From Streptomyces sp. Edi4 (GTDB lineage Bacteria > Actinomycetota > Actinomycetes > Streptomycetales > Streptomycetaceae), in assembly GCF_040253615.1 (NCBI RefSeq), contig NZ_JBEJGY010000004.1:6696001-6760000 (forward strand): DNA of 64,000 nt. Reading direction: 5' to 3'. Position 1 is the first letter of the stretch. Each line of letters begins with the position of its first letter. The notes beneath the pieces are model-generated. The model ran no database searches, was not told where the DNA came from, and was given only the letters and a program-made list of their open reading frames with translations. This document shows positions 33,806-44,249 of the stretch, piece by piece. Made by a program: the position numbers and the translations under genes.

Positions 33806-36639
33806 AGATCACTTTCCTGCTCACCTGGGGCGACGAGATGGGCGGCACCGAGATGGCCGTCTACACCCAGGCCCACCATCTGATGTCGCGTCATCAGGTG
33901 GAAGTGATCAGCGTCTTCAAGACCCGCCCCGAGCCGTTCTTCGAGGCGGGCCGCGACGTCCCGCGCCGCTACCTCGTGGACCGCACCGGGTCCTACGAGC
34001 GCCCCGTGCGCGCCACCGGCCTGGCCGAGCAGGACTGCCGCACCCTGGCGTCCCTGCCGAGCGAGCTGATCAAGCCGTCCTGGGAGTCGACCTTCGACCG
34101 GCTCTCCGACATCGAGATGACCACCGCGCTCGGCTCGCTCGACACCGACGTGCTCATCACGACCACCCCCGCCCTGATGGCCGCCGCCGCCACCCTGGCC
34201 CCCAGCCGCGTCGTCACGGTCCACCAGGAGCACCGCGCCTCCCAGCTGCGTGGTGTCTCCGGCGAGCCCCTGCTGGTCTACGCGCCCCGCATCGACGCGC
34301 TGGTCTCCCTGACCGACCGCACCAACGACTGGTTCGCCGACAGCCTCGGCGCGGCCGCCCCCGAGCTGGTCGCGATACCCAACGCGGTGCCGGACGGCTT
34401 CCGTCCGCGCTCGGACCTCGACAGCAAGACCATCGTGCTGGCCGCCCGCATGACACCGGAGAAGCAGATCGACCATGCCGTCGAGGCCTTCGCCGCGATC
34501 GCGGACGAGCACCCCGGCTGGACCATGCGGATCTTCGGCGACGGCCCCCAGGAAGTGAATCTGCGCCGTCTGGTCGACGGCTTCTCGCTGCACGACCGCG
34601 TCCAGCTCATGGGCCGCTCCGCCCAGATGGAGCAGGAGTGGGCCAAGGCTGCCCTCGCCGTGCTGCCCTCGCGCAACGAGGCCTTCCCGCTGGTGCTGCT
34701 CGAGGTCTTCGCGGCGGGCGTGCCCGTGGTCGCGTACGACATCGTCACCGGCCCCGCCGAGATCATCCGCCACGGTGTGGACGGGCTGCTCGTGCCCGCA
34801 GCCGACAAGGACGCGCTGGCCACCTCCATGGCCAAGCTGATGGAGGACGACGACACGCGCCGCGCGTTCGGCGCCGCCGCCCGCACGGGCGTGCGCGAAC
34901 GCTTCGGCGCCGCCGAGATCACCGGCCGCTGGGAAGAGCTCTTCACCCGCCTGCTGGCCCGGCGCGACGACCCCAAGCGGCTCGCCGAGCGCGCCGACCG
35001 GATCGCCCGGCGCGTCGCGGCCGGTGGCACCCGCAGCTTCAACGTCAGCGCGCCCGTCAGCGGCCTCGCCGACTCCGTCGACGAGCAGAAGGCCCGCGAG
35101 GTACTGCTCCAGGCCCAGGACCGCACCGGCACCATCGTGCGCACCGCGGGCCGCCTGGCCGAGGTCCGTGACGACATCCTGGCTCCCCGCATGGCCGAGT
35201 GGAACCTCGAACTCGCCACCTCCGCCCTCGACGCCCACAACGTGCCCTACGTGCTCCTGCGCGACGCCGGCACCTCCTACCGGGTCGCGGTCGAGGTCGA
35301 GCGCAGGCCCGAAGCCCTGGCGGCGCTCGCCACCGAACTGCACGGCAAGCCCGTCTACGGCGAACTCATCTCGCCCAACGGCGCGGTGCCCGGCGCCTGG
35401 CTCGCCGAACGGCTGCGCGGCGCAGACGACGTGGCGGGGGTGCGCGTCTTCAAGCCGGTCGTCACCACCAGCCGCACCCTGCGCTACGGGCCGGCCTTCG
35501 GCTGCACCGTGGAGTTCTGGGACGAGAGCGGACCGGACGAGGAGTTCCCCGGCTGGCGCAAGGCGCCGCGCGGCTCCACCCTGGTCGGGCCCCGCCTTCC
35601 CGACCTGAAGGGGGGCGCGACGCTGCGGGTGGGCGAGCGCGAGCACCCCACGGACAAGGCGTACACCGGCCGCCTCATGAACGACATCGACTTCCCCATC
35701 GACGTCGTCTACACCTGGGTCGACGACACCGACCCCGCGTGGCAGGAGCGCCGCGACGCCGCGCGCCGCGCGGCCGGCATCACCACGGCCGCCGACGCCG
35801 ACCACGGCGACGTACGCTTCCGCAACCGCGACGAACTGCGGTACTCCCTGCGGTCGTTGGCCATGTACGCGCCCTGGGTGCGCACCATCCACCTGGTCAC
35901 CGACGACCAGGCCCCCTCCTGGCTCGACACCAGCGACCCGCGCGTCAACCTGGTCAGCCACCGCGACATCTTCGGCGACGCCAGCTGGCTTCCCACCTTC
36001 AACTCCCATGCCATCGAAAGCCAGTTGCACCGCATCGAGGGCCTGTCCGAGCACTTCCTCTACCTCAATGACGACGTGTTCATCGGGCGGCCGCTGACCC
36101 CGCAGTCCTTCTTCGACAGCAGCGGCAACGCCCTCCACTTCCGTTCGCCCACCGCCGTGCCGCCGAGCGAGCTCTCCGACGACGACGAGGGTTACTTCGC
36201 CGCCGCGAAGAACAACCGGGCGCTGCTTGAGGAGATGTTCGGCCGCACCGCGACCCACAGCTTCCTGCACGCTCCCCACCCGCTGCGGCGCAGCGTCCTT
36301 CAGGAGATCAGCGAGAAGTTCCCCGAGCAGGTCGCGGCCACGGCGGCCAGCCGCTTCCGGGCCTCCTCCGACCTGTCCATCACCTCCTCCCTGCACCACC
36401 ACTACGGGTACCTGACGGGCCGCTCCACGCCCTCGACGATCTCCTGCACCTACGTCAATGTGGGCAACCCCCAGCACCACACGGTCCTGAGCCGTCTGCT
36501 GGCCACCCGCAACCGCAGCGTCTTCTGCATCGGCGAGTCGGCCAACGCGGAGGTCTCCGTCGAGGAACAGGACCGCACCTTGCGGGCCTTCCTCGCGGCC
36601 TACTTCCCCGTGCCCTCGCCCTTCGAGCAGAGGCGCTGA
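33802..36639 (+). CDS. Glycosyltransferase family 4-Stealth phosphotransferase fusion
   Basis: This 945-residue protein carries two enzymes. Residues about 1-410 are a GT-B glycosyltransferase of family 4: MKITFLLTWGDEMGGTEMAVY at the start (Gly-rich acceptor loop), LAARMTPEKQIDHAVEAF, FGDGP, and the EX7E motif NEAFPLVLLEVFAAG (about 292-302). A linker follows, then a pre-Stealth module (about 480-625) and the Stealth regions CR1 IDVVYTWVDDTDPAW (about 631), CR2 RDELRYSLRSLAMYAPW (about 676), CR3 HFLYLNDDVFIG (about 755) and CR4 near 890-915. One protein could thus add a sugar and then a sugar phosphate. It overlaps the preceding gene by four bases and is followed by a strong terminator. Confidence 0.88.
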   Translation: MKITFLLTWGDEMGGTEMAVYTQAHHLMSRHQVEVISVFKTRPEPFFEAGRDVPRRYLVDRTGSYERPVRATGLAEQDCRTLASLPSELIKPSWESTFDRLSDIEMTTALGSLDTDVLITTTPALMAAAATLAPSRVVTVHQEHRASQLRGVSGEPLLVYAPRIDALVSLTDRTNDWFADSLGAAAPELVAIPNAVPDGFRPRSDLDSKTIVLAARMTPEKQIDHAVEAFAAIADEHPGWTMRIFGDGPQEVNLRRLVDGFSLHDRVQLMGRSAQMEQEWAKAALAVLPSRNEAFPLVLLEVFAAGVPVVAYDIVTGPAEIIRHGVDGLLVPAADKDALATSMAKLMEDDDTRRAFGAAARTGVRERFGAAEITGRWEELFTRLLARRDDPKRLAERADRIARRVAAGGTRSFNVSAPVSGLADSVDEQKAREVLLQAQDRTGTIVRTAGRLAEVRDDILAPRMAEWNLELATSALDAHNVPYVLLRDAGTSYRVAVEVERRPEALAALATELHGKPVYGELISPNGAVPGAWLAERLRGADDVAGVRVFKPVVTTSRTLRYGPAFGCTVEFWDESGPDEEFPGWRKAPRGSTLVGPRLPDLKGGATLRVGEREHPTDKAYTGRLMNDIDFPIDVVYTWVDDTDPAWQERRDAARRAAGITTAADADHGDVRFRNRDELRYSLRSLAMYAPWVRTIHLVTDDQAPSWLDTSDPRVNLVSHRDIFGDASWLPTFNSHAIESQLHRIEGLSEHFLYLNDDVFIGRPLTPQSFFDSSGNALHFRSPTAVPPSELSDDDEGYFAAAKNNRALLEEMFGRTATHSFLHAPHPLRRSVLQEISEKFPEQVAATAASRFRASSDLSITSSLHHHYGYLTGRSTPSTISCTYVNVGNPQHHTVLSRLLATRNRSVFCIGESANAEVSVEEQDRTLRAFLAAYFPVPSPFEQRR

Positions 36640-36658
36640 AGGAACACAGCGGCATGAG

Positions 36659-36688
36659 GAGGGGGCGGCGCTTCGGCGCCGCCCCCTC
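36659..36688. terminator. Perfect 13-bp hairpin with TTCG loop after the fusion gene
   Basis: GAGGGGGCGGCGC (36659-36671) pairs perfectly with GCGCCGCCCCCTC (36676-36688) across the tetraloop TTCG, an exceptionally stable fold. It lies 19 bases after the stop codon. It marks the right border of the island. The 265 bases that follow, up to the LLM oxidoreductase, hold no gene that I can support. Confidence 0.85.
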
Positions 36689-36953
36689 GGCCTTTCACCG
36701 CGCGCCGCGACCGGGCGGGAGCACCCGTTCGTGGACACTGTGCCAAGAGGCCGGGACACGCGCCGAAGCCCTCTTGCCAAGCCTTGGGGGAAGGTCCAGG
36801 ATTTCCCTCCTCGGACCGCTCATGAGGCTCGCTCGACCCGGCCCGGCATGGTCTGACGTGGAAGGACACCAGCCCCTACCCCCCGGCCCGGAAGCACCGC
36901 ACGGACGCACCCGCACGGACGCACCACCGCCACGTGGACCGCTAGGAGCACTG

Positions 36954-37952
36954 ATGGATTTCGGACTCGTCCTCCAGACCGACCCGCCCGCGTCGGCCGT
37001 CGTCGGCCTCATGCGGCGCGCGGAACGCAACGGCTTCCGCTACGGCTGGACCTTCGACTCCTCGGTGCTCTGGCAGGAACCGTTCGTCATCTACAGCCGC
37101 ATCCTGGAACACACCACCAAGCTGACCGTCGGCCCCATGGTGACCAACCCCGGCACCCGCACCTGGGAGGTCACCGCCTCCACTTTCGCCACCCTCAACG
37201 AGATGTACGGCAACCGCACGGTGTGCGGCATCGGGCGCGGCGACTCGGCGATGCGAGTGGCGGGACGCAAACCCAACACCCTGGCCAGGCTCGGGGAGGC
37301 GATCGGCGTCATCCGCGACCTCGCCGAGGGCCGGGAGGCCGAGGTCGACGGACAGCGCCTGAGGCTGCCGTGGGTCAAGGACGGCAAACTGCCCGTCTGG
37401 ATGGCCGCGTACGGTCCGAAGGCCCTCGCGCTCGCGGGCGAGAAGGCCGACGGGTTCATCCTTCAGCTCGCCGATCCCTATCTGACGGAGTGGATGGTCA
37501 AGGCGGTCCGCGAGGCGGCCGCCGACGCGGGGCGCGACCCGGAGTCCATCACGATCTGTGTCGCCGCGCCGGCCTACGTCGGCGACGACCTGGCCCACGC
37601 CCGCGAGCAGTGCCGCTGGTTCGGCGGCATGGTCGGCAACCACGTGGCGGACCTGGTGGCCCGCTACGGCGAGCACTCCGGTCTGGTCCCCGAAGCGCTC
37701 ACCGAGTACATCAAGCGGCGTCAGGGATACGACTACAGCCACCACGGCAGGACCGGGAACCCCGACACCGCCTTCGTGCCCGACGAGATCGTGGACCGCT
37801 TCTGTCTGCTGGGCCCGGTCCAGGCCCACATCGACAAACTGAGGGCGCTGCGCGAACTCGGCGTGGACCAGTTCGCGCTGTACGCCATGCACGACGCGCG
37901 CGAGGCGGTCATCGACGCGTACGGCGCGCAGGTCATCCCGGCCCTGAGCTGA
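36954..37952 (+). CDS. LLM-class F420/flavin-dependent oxidoreductase of the pyrimidine cluster
   Basis: This 332-residue protein is a luciferase-like (LLM) oxidoreductase, a TIM-barrel family using F420 or FMN. Typical phrases are MDFGLVLQTDPP, AERNGFRYGWTFDS, LTVGPMVTNPGTR, CGIGRGDSAMRV and PVWMAAYGPKALALAGEKADGFI. It resembles the subfamily recorded as TIGR03842, which I associate with pyrimidine/hydantoin gene clusters. The ATG is preceded by TAGGAGC. Its position with the NCS1 permease suggests it acts on the same heterocycles, perhaps as the reductase that makes the dihydropyrimidine, because no dihydropyrimidine dehydrogenase gene is visible. That role is inference. Confidence 0.85.
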   Translation: MDFGLVLQTDPPASAVVGLMRRAERNGFRYGWTFDSSVLWQEPFVIYSRILEHTTKLTVGPMVTNPGTRTWEVTASTFATLNEMYGNRTVCGIGRGDSAMRVAGRKPNTLARLGEAIGVIRDLAEGREAEVDGQRLRLPWVKDGKLPVWMAAYGPKALALAGEKADGFILQLADPYLTEWMVKAVREAAADAGRDPESITICVAAPAYVGDDLAHAREQCRWFGGMVGNHVADLVARYGEHSGLVPEALTEYIKRRQGYDYSHHGRTGNPDTAFVPDEIVDRFCLLGPVQAHIDKLRALRELGVDQFALYAMHDAREAVIDAYGAQVIPALS

Positions 37953-38066
37953 CGGCCCGCCAACTCCCCTGCCGGGCCGTTCAACCCGCTGCCCGGCCCC
38001 TCAACCACCCGCCCCGCAAGGCCCGTTCGCCTCCCCCCGCCGCGTCCCCGAACGGATGGCCTGCTC

Positions 38067-39589
<1,523 letters not shown>

Positions 39590-39593
<4 letters not shown>

Positions 39594-40645
39594 GGCACGC
39601 GCGCGGTCCACTCCTCGGCGGAGAACTTCGTGGCCGCGAGCTCGCGCGCCCGGGACATCTCCACGTCCGTGACACGGCCCTCGGCCAGGCCGTAGCGGGA
39701 GCGGAAGGACGCGATCATCCGCTCGATCACCGTCTCGCGCGCCAGACCCGTCTGGCGCCGCAGCGGATCGACGCGCTTCTTCGCGCTCGTGGTGCCCTTG
39801 TCGGACAGCTTCTCCTTGCCGATGCGCAGCACGTCCATCATCTTGTCCGCGTCGATGTCGTACGCCATCGTCACGTGGTGCAGCACCGCGCCGTCGTCCG
39901 CGACCATCCGCTTCTGCGCCGCGCCCGCGATCTTGCCCGCCTCGGTCGCGATGTCGTTGAGCGGCTGGTACCAGGCCTTGACGCCCATGTCGCCGAGCGC
40001 GCCGAGCACCCAGTCGTCGAGGTAGGCGTAGCTGTCCGCGAAGGAGAGACCCTGCACGAGGGCGTTCGGCACGGAGAGCGAGTACGTGATGGTGTTGCCG
40101 GGCTCGATGAACATGGCGCCGCCGCCGCTGATCCGCCGCACGACCGTGATGCCGTGGCGCTCGGCGCCCCGCGGATCGACCTCGTTGCGCAGCGACTGGA
40201 AGCTGCCGATGACCACCGCGGGCGCGCCCCACTCCCACACCCGCAGCGTCGGCGGACGCCGGCCGGCCGCGACCTCGGCGGTGATGACCTCGTCGAGCGC
40301 CATGTGCAGGGCGGGCTCCTGCGGACCGTCGTGGATGAGCTGCCAGTCGTAGTCGTTCCAGTCGGTGGCATGGGCCAGGGCCCGGCGCACCGCGACCGCG
40401 ACCCCGTCCGACGACAGACCGTACATGGTGGTGCCGGGCGGCAGGGCCGCGTCGATACGGGCCGAGAGGCCGGCGGCGGTGGTGTCGGCGGGGGCGCCCT
40501 CCAGAGCGCCGTTGATCGCGTCGATCGCCTCGTCGGGTTCGAGGAAGAAGTCACCCGCGACCCGTACGTCCCGCAGGACGCCGTCGCGCGTCTCCAGATC
40601 GACCACGACGAGCTTGCCGCCGGGGACCTTGTATTCGCCGTGCAC
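39590..40645 (-). CDS. lplA: Lipoate-protein ligase, accessory domain placed N-terminally (LplB-LplA fusion)
   Basis: The enzyme attaches lipoate (or octanoate) to E2/GcvH proteins. In this 351-residue protein the small accessory domain comes first (about 1-95: GGKLVVVDLETRDGVLRDVRVAGDFFLEPDEAI). The ligase core follows (about 100-345) with the lipoate-binding RRISGGGAMFIEPGNTITYSL and the catalytic Lys in TEAGKIAGAAQKR. E. coli LplA has the accessory domain at the C-terminus; here the order matches a fusion of the separate archaeal LplB and LplA. The start is GTG 40645 with GGGAGG 8 bases upstream. The role in protein lipoylation is well supported; which form of lipoate is used is unknown. 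Confidence 0.85.
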
Positions 40646-40875
40646 CGTTTGTGCCTCCCTCTGTTCTGAGCGGGCTCAACGGTAATGCGCTCCGCGCTGT
40701 TTCGCGGCGCGGGGCCGCCCGCTCCGGGAAAGCCGGGGCCGGCCGGCCGGGCTCCGGGCGGCCGCGGAAAACCCCGGCGGCGCTCCGGCCGGACGTCGCC
40801 CTGTGGCCACGCACTGTTCACCGAGGGAGCTCCCGTGGCTCGCCCGTTGTCAGTGGCGCGTGCTTTGCTGGACGC

Positions 40876-41703
40876 ATGATCGACGAAGGAATTCTCGAGG
40901 GTGTCCCGGCAGCGGTGGAAGAGGCGGTCCGCAAGGCGGCGGCCGCTGAGATCATGCCGCGCTTCCGCCGCCTGGCCCTGCACGAGATCGTCGAGAAGAA
41001 CGGCCCGCACGATCTCGTGACGGTCGCCGACCGGCTCGCCGAGGAACATCTGACAGCCGCCCTGACCGCGATACTTCCGAGCTCGGTGGTCGTCGGCGAG
41101 GAGGCCGTGCACGCCGATCCGGCGGTGTACGAGGCGCTGCGCGGCGACGCGCCGGTGTGGATCGTCGACCCCGTGGACGGCACCCGCCAGTTCGTCCGGG
41201 GCGAAGCCGGCTTCTGTACTTTGGTCGCCCTCGCCCACCGGGGCGAACTGCTGGCGTCGTGGACGTACGCGCCGGCGCTCGACGAGATGGCCGTCGCCGT
41301 CCGCGGCCGGGGCGCCACCCTCAACGGCGAGCCGCTGCACGCCGGTTCACCCCAGCCGGGCGCGGTCCTGCGGGTCGCCACCTCCCACCCGGACTACACC
41401 ACGCCCGAGCAGAAGCAGGCCCTCCTGGCCCTGCGCACCGAGGGCGTGGAGGCGGTGCCGTGCGGCTCGGCCGGCCTGGAATACCTGGCGATCGCGCGAG
41501 GAGAGCTCGACGCGCTGGCGTTCTCCTGGGAGTACGCCTGGGACCACGCGGCGGGGCTGCTCCTGGTCACCGAGGCGGGCGGCGCGCAGACCACTGTCGC
41601 CGGGGTGCCGTTCCGGATCGCCGGGGGCAACGAGCTTCCGTTCACCGCGGCACGCGACGCGGCGACGGCGGAGCGGATCCGGGGGCTGCTCGCGGGGGAG
41701 TGA
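40876..41703 (+). CDS. Inositol monophosphatase-family phosphatase
   Basis: This 275-residue enzyme is of the Mg-dependent, lithium-sensitive phosphatase family (IMPase, HisN, CysQ). Metal-binding motifs are intact: GEEAV (Glu), WIVDPVDGTRQFVRG (Asp, Asp, Gly, Thr) and WDHAAGLLLVTEAGG near the C-terminus. The substrate could be inositol phosphate, histidinol phosphate or PAP; the sequence does not settle it. The ATG at 40876 has no strong ribosome site. The gene stands alone between lplA and a decayed gene on the other strand. Confidence 0.88.
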   Translation: MIDEGILEGVPAAVEEAVRKAAAAEIMPRFRRLALHEIVEKNGPHDLVTVADRLAEEHLTAALTAILPSSVVVGEEAVHADPAVYEALRGDAPVWIVDPVDGTRQFVRGEAGFCTLVALAHRGELLASWTYAPALDEMAVAVRGRGATLNGEPLHAGSPQPGAVLRVATSHPDYTTPEQKQALLALRTEGVEAVPCGSAGLEYLAIARGELDALAFSWEYAWDHAAGLLLVTEAGGAQTTVAGVPFRIAGGNELPFTAARDAATAERIRGLLAGE

Positions 41704-41742
41704 GGCATCGGGCGCGGGTGACCCGCGGCGTCCCGGGCCCGG

Positions 41743-42100
41743 TCAGGCCGGCGCTGTCCGCACCTCGCTCACCGGGTCCTGGGCCAGATCCATCGCGTCG
41801 GGGTCGAGGCGGGTCAGGGCCGCCGAAGCCCGCGGGCGCGGCGGGCAGGGCGGCCGCCGCGCCCTTCTCGCTGAGCGGCCAGCCCCGGTGATGGGCGACC
41901 TCCACCGGGGCGCCGGTCACCCGCTCGGCCGGCCGGGCCCGCGCGGGCACGTCGAGCTCACCCCGGTCGTGGACGCCGGGGTCCCAGTCGGAGTCCGGCC
42001 GGTACGTGCTCCGGGCGCGGCTGCCGCCCAGGGTGACGGCCACCACGCCGGGCACCTCGGTCAGCCACGCGGCGATGGCGGAGACGCGGTGACCGAAGGC
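41743..42100 (-). pseudogene. Decayed nucleotidyltransferase gene
   Basis: On the minus strand, the frame from about 42085 to 41850 encodes WLTEVPGVVAVTLGGSRAR...RPDSDWDPGVHDRGELDVP. This is the N-terminus of a minimal nucleotidyltransferase, with GGSRARxxxRPDSDWD; the usual second Asp after DWD-L-G has become Pro. About 100 codons expected next are missing. The remaining tail (WPLSEKGAAA...LPAAPAGF) then shifts frame and continues as ALTRLDPDAMDLAQDPVSEV to a stop at 41743-41745. An internal deletion, a frameshift and no clear start codon together indicate a dead gene. Confidence 0.7.
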
Positions 42101-42236
42101 GACGTCCGATGGTGGTGTCCGATGGCGGTGTGGGATGGCGAGTTCACCCCTCGCACGCCACCCCCGGCGGGATTGTCGGCGCGCCGGAATATCCTGGGGT
42201 CCTTGGCCGTGGCGTGAGGAGTCCGAGGTGGCGTCG

Positions 42237-43652
42237 ATGCTCGATGCAGTCGTCGTGGGGGCGGGTCCCAACGGGCTGACCGCCGCCGTCGAACTGGCCA
42301 GGAGGGGCCTGGGCGTCGAGGTCTTCGAGGCCAAGGAGACCGTGGGCGGAGGCGCGAGGACCGAGGAGCTCACCCTCCCCGGCTTCCGTCACGACCCGTG
42401 CTCCGCCGTGCACCCCCTGGGCATCGGCTCGCCCGCCTTCCGCGCCATGCCGCTGGAGCGCTACGGGCTGCGATGGCTGCACCCCGAACTGCCGATGGCC
42501 CACCCCTTCGACGACGGCACGGCCGCGGTGCTCTCCCGCTCGGTCGCCGAGACGGCCGCGTCCTTCGGCCCGCGCGACGCGGGAGCGTACCGCCGTCTGA
42601 TGACCCCCTTCCTCGGCAAATGGGACGTGCTGGCACGGGACTTCATGTCGCTGCCGCTCACCGCCCTGCCGCGCGACCCTGTCGGACTCGCCCGGTTCGG
42701 CACGGTGGGGCTGCCGCCCTACACGTGGCTGATGCGCCGCTTCCGCGACGACCGGGCGCGCGCCCTGATGGCCGGGCTCGTCGCCCACGTCATCGCCCCG
42801 CTGGGAGGCATCGCCACGGCGGGCGTCGGCATGCTCTTCGCACTCGCCGCGCACGAGAACGGGTGGCCGCTGCCGCGCGGGGGCTCCCAGTCGATCTCCG
42901 ATGCCCTCACCGGGTATCTGCGCGACCTCGGGGGCGTCGTCCACACCGGCTTCGAGGTCAAGCGCCTCGACGACCTGCCGCCGGCCCGCGCCTACCTCTT
43001 CGACACCTCGCCGACCGCGCTCGCCCGCATCGCGGGCCTGGGCAGCGCCTACGCGGACTACCGGTACGGCGCCGCCGTCTTCAAAATCGATTACGCCCTT
43101 GACGGACCCGTGCCCTGGACCGCGAAGGAGGCCCAGCAGGCCGGCACCGTCCAGATCGGCCCGTCGAGCCGCGACATCGGCGCCGCCCTGAGCCAGGCAT
43201 CCGGCGGCACCGCCCCCCGCACGCCGTTTCTGATCACCGCCCAGCCGAGCCTCGTCGACGCCTCACGGGCGCCAAAGGGCAAGCACGTGTTCTGGGCGTA
43301 CGGCCATGTCCCCAACGGATGGGAGGGCGACTTGACGGACGCCATCGAGCGCCAGCTCGAGCGGTTCGCGCCCGGCTTCCGCGACCGGATCCTGGCCCGT
43401 GCGACCGCGGGCCCGCCCCAACTGGCCGCGCGCAACGCCAACTACGTGGGCGGCGACATCGCCTGCGGCGCCGCCCGCGGCCTCCAACTGCTGCTCCGCC
43501 CGAAGATCTCCCTGTTCCCGTACGCGACCCGGCACCCCTCGGTGTTCCTGTGCTCGTCGGCCGCCTGGCCGGGCCCGGGCGTCCACGGCATGTCCGGCCA
43601 CAACGCCGCGAAGGCCGTGTGGCGCCGCCTGCGCGAGGCGGACCGGCGATGA
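42237..43652 (+). CDS. FAD-dependent oxidoreductase (phytoene desaturase/amine oxidase-like)
   Basis: The 471-residue flavoprotein begins with a dinucleotide-binding motif (VVVGAGPNGLTAAVELARRG) followed by the Glu of the FAD ribose site (VEVFEAKETVGGGARTEELTLPGF). It ends with the second FAD contact (GMSGHNAAKAVWRRL). The layout matches the NAD(P)/FAD oxidoreductases related to phytoene desaturase (PYROXD2-like). The substrate is unknown. ATG 42237 is preferred; GTG 42228 in frame has GAGGAG 7 bases upstream and is a real alternative. The stop overlaps the macrodomain gene start (ATGA). Confidence 0.82.
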   Translation: MLDAVVVGAGPNGLTAAVELARRGLGVEVFEAKETVGGGARTEELTLPGFRHDPCSAVHPLGIGSPAFRAMPLERYGLRWLHPELPMAHPFDDGTAAVLSRSVAETAASFGPRDAGAYRRLMTPFLGKWDVLARDFMSLPLTALPRDPVGLARFGTVGLPPYTWLMRRFRDDRARALMAGLVAHVIAPLGGIATAGVGMLFALAAHENGWPLPRGGSQSISDALTGYLRDLGGVVHTGFEVKRLDDLPPARAYLFDTSPTALARIAGLGSAYADYRYGAAVFKIDYALDGPVPWTAKEAQQAGTVQIGPSSRDIGAALSQASGGTAPRTPFLITAQPSLVDASRAPKGKHVFWAYGHVPNGWEGDLTDAIERQLERFAPGFRDRILARATAGPPQLAARNANYVGGDIACGAARGLQLLLRPKISLFPYATRHPSVFLCSSAAWPGPGVHGMSGHNAAKAVWRRLREADRR

Positions 43653-44170
43653 CACCGGCGCGGGCGAAGATCGTCCTGGTACGCGGTGACATCACCGAGC
43701 AGGTGGTGGACGCCATCGTCAACGCCGCGAACTCCTCGCTGCTCGGCGGCGGCGGGGTGGACGGCGCGATCCACCGGCGCGGCGGCCCCGCCATCCTGGC
43801 CGAGTGCCGCGCGCTGCGGGCCTCGCAGTACGGCAAGGGCCTCAAAACGGGCCAGGCGGTCGCCACCACGGCGGGGCTGCTGCCCGCCCGCCATGTGATC
43901 CACACGGTCGGCCCGGTGTACGGCGGTGGCGGCGGCGACGCGTCGCTGCTTGCCTCCTGCTACCGGGAGTCGCTGCGAGTGGCCGGCGAACTGGGCGCGC
44001 GCACGATCGCGTTCCCGGCGATCTCCACCGGTGTCTACGCGTGGCCGATGGAGGACGCTGCCAGGATCGCGGTTCAGACGGTGCAAGCAGCGGAGACGTC
44101 GGTCGAGGAGGTCAGGTTCGTACTCTTCGACGAGCGGGCGTACGAGGCGTTCGCGGCGTGGGTGAGCTGA
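43649..44170 (+). CDS. Macrodomain ADP-ribose hydrolase (O-acetyl-ADP-ribose deacetylase-like)
   Basis: This 173-residue single-macrodomain protein starts KIVLVRGDITEQVVDAIVNAANSSLLGGGGVDGAIHRRGG. It binds ADP-ribose through the NAANSSLLGGGGVDGAIH loop and the GxxG-like FPAISTGVYAWP loop; the family removes ADP-ribose or acetyl from substrates (MacroD/YmdB type). It is translationally coupled to the FAD oxidoreductase gene. That pairing could hint at handling of a NAD- or ADP-ribose-linked product, but this is only context. Confidence 0.88.
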   Translation: MTPARAKIVLVRGDITEQVVDAIVNAANSSLLGGGGVDGAIHRRGGPAILAECRALRASQYGKGLKTGQAVATTAGLLPARHVIHTVGPVYGGGGGDASLLASCYRESLRVAGELGARTIAFPAISTGVYAWPMEDAARIAVQTVQAAETSVEEVRFVLFDERAYEAFAAWVS

Positions 44171-44249
44171 CGGGTTGTCATGACGCGCGCGCCGGGCGGG
44201 GGTTGAGGCAGAGCCTCTGACACGCCCACCCCACGCCTGCGGCTCCCGG

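Noticed and set aside
33313..36780. Very long antisense open frame (over 1,100 codons) opposite the GT4-Stealth fusion
   Set aside because: High GC makes antisense frames stay open. The predicted product is Gly/Arg/Val-rich with no motifs, while the plus strand encodes clear GT4 and Stealth domains.
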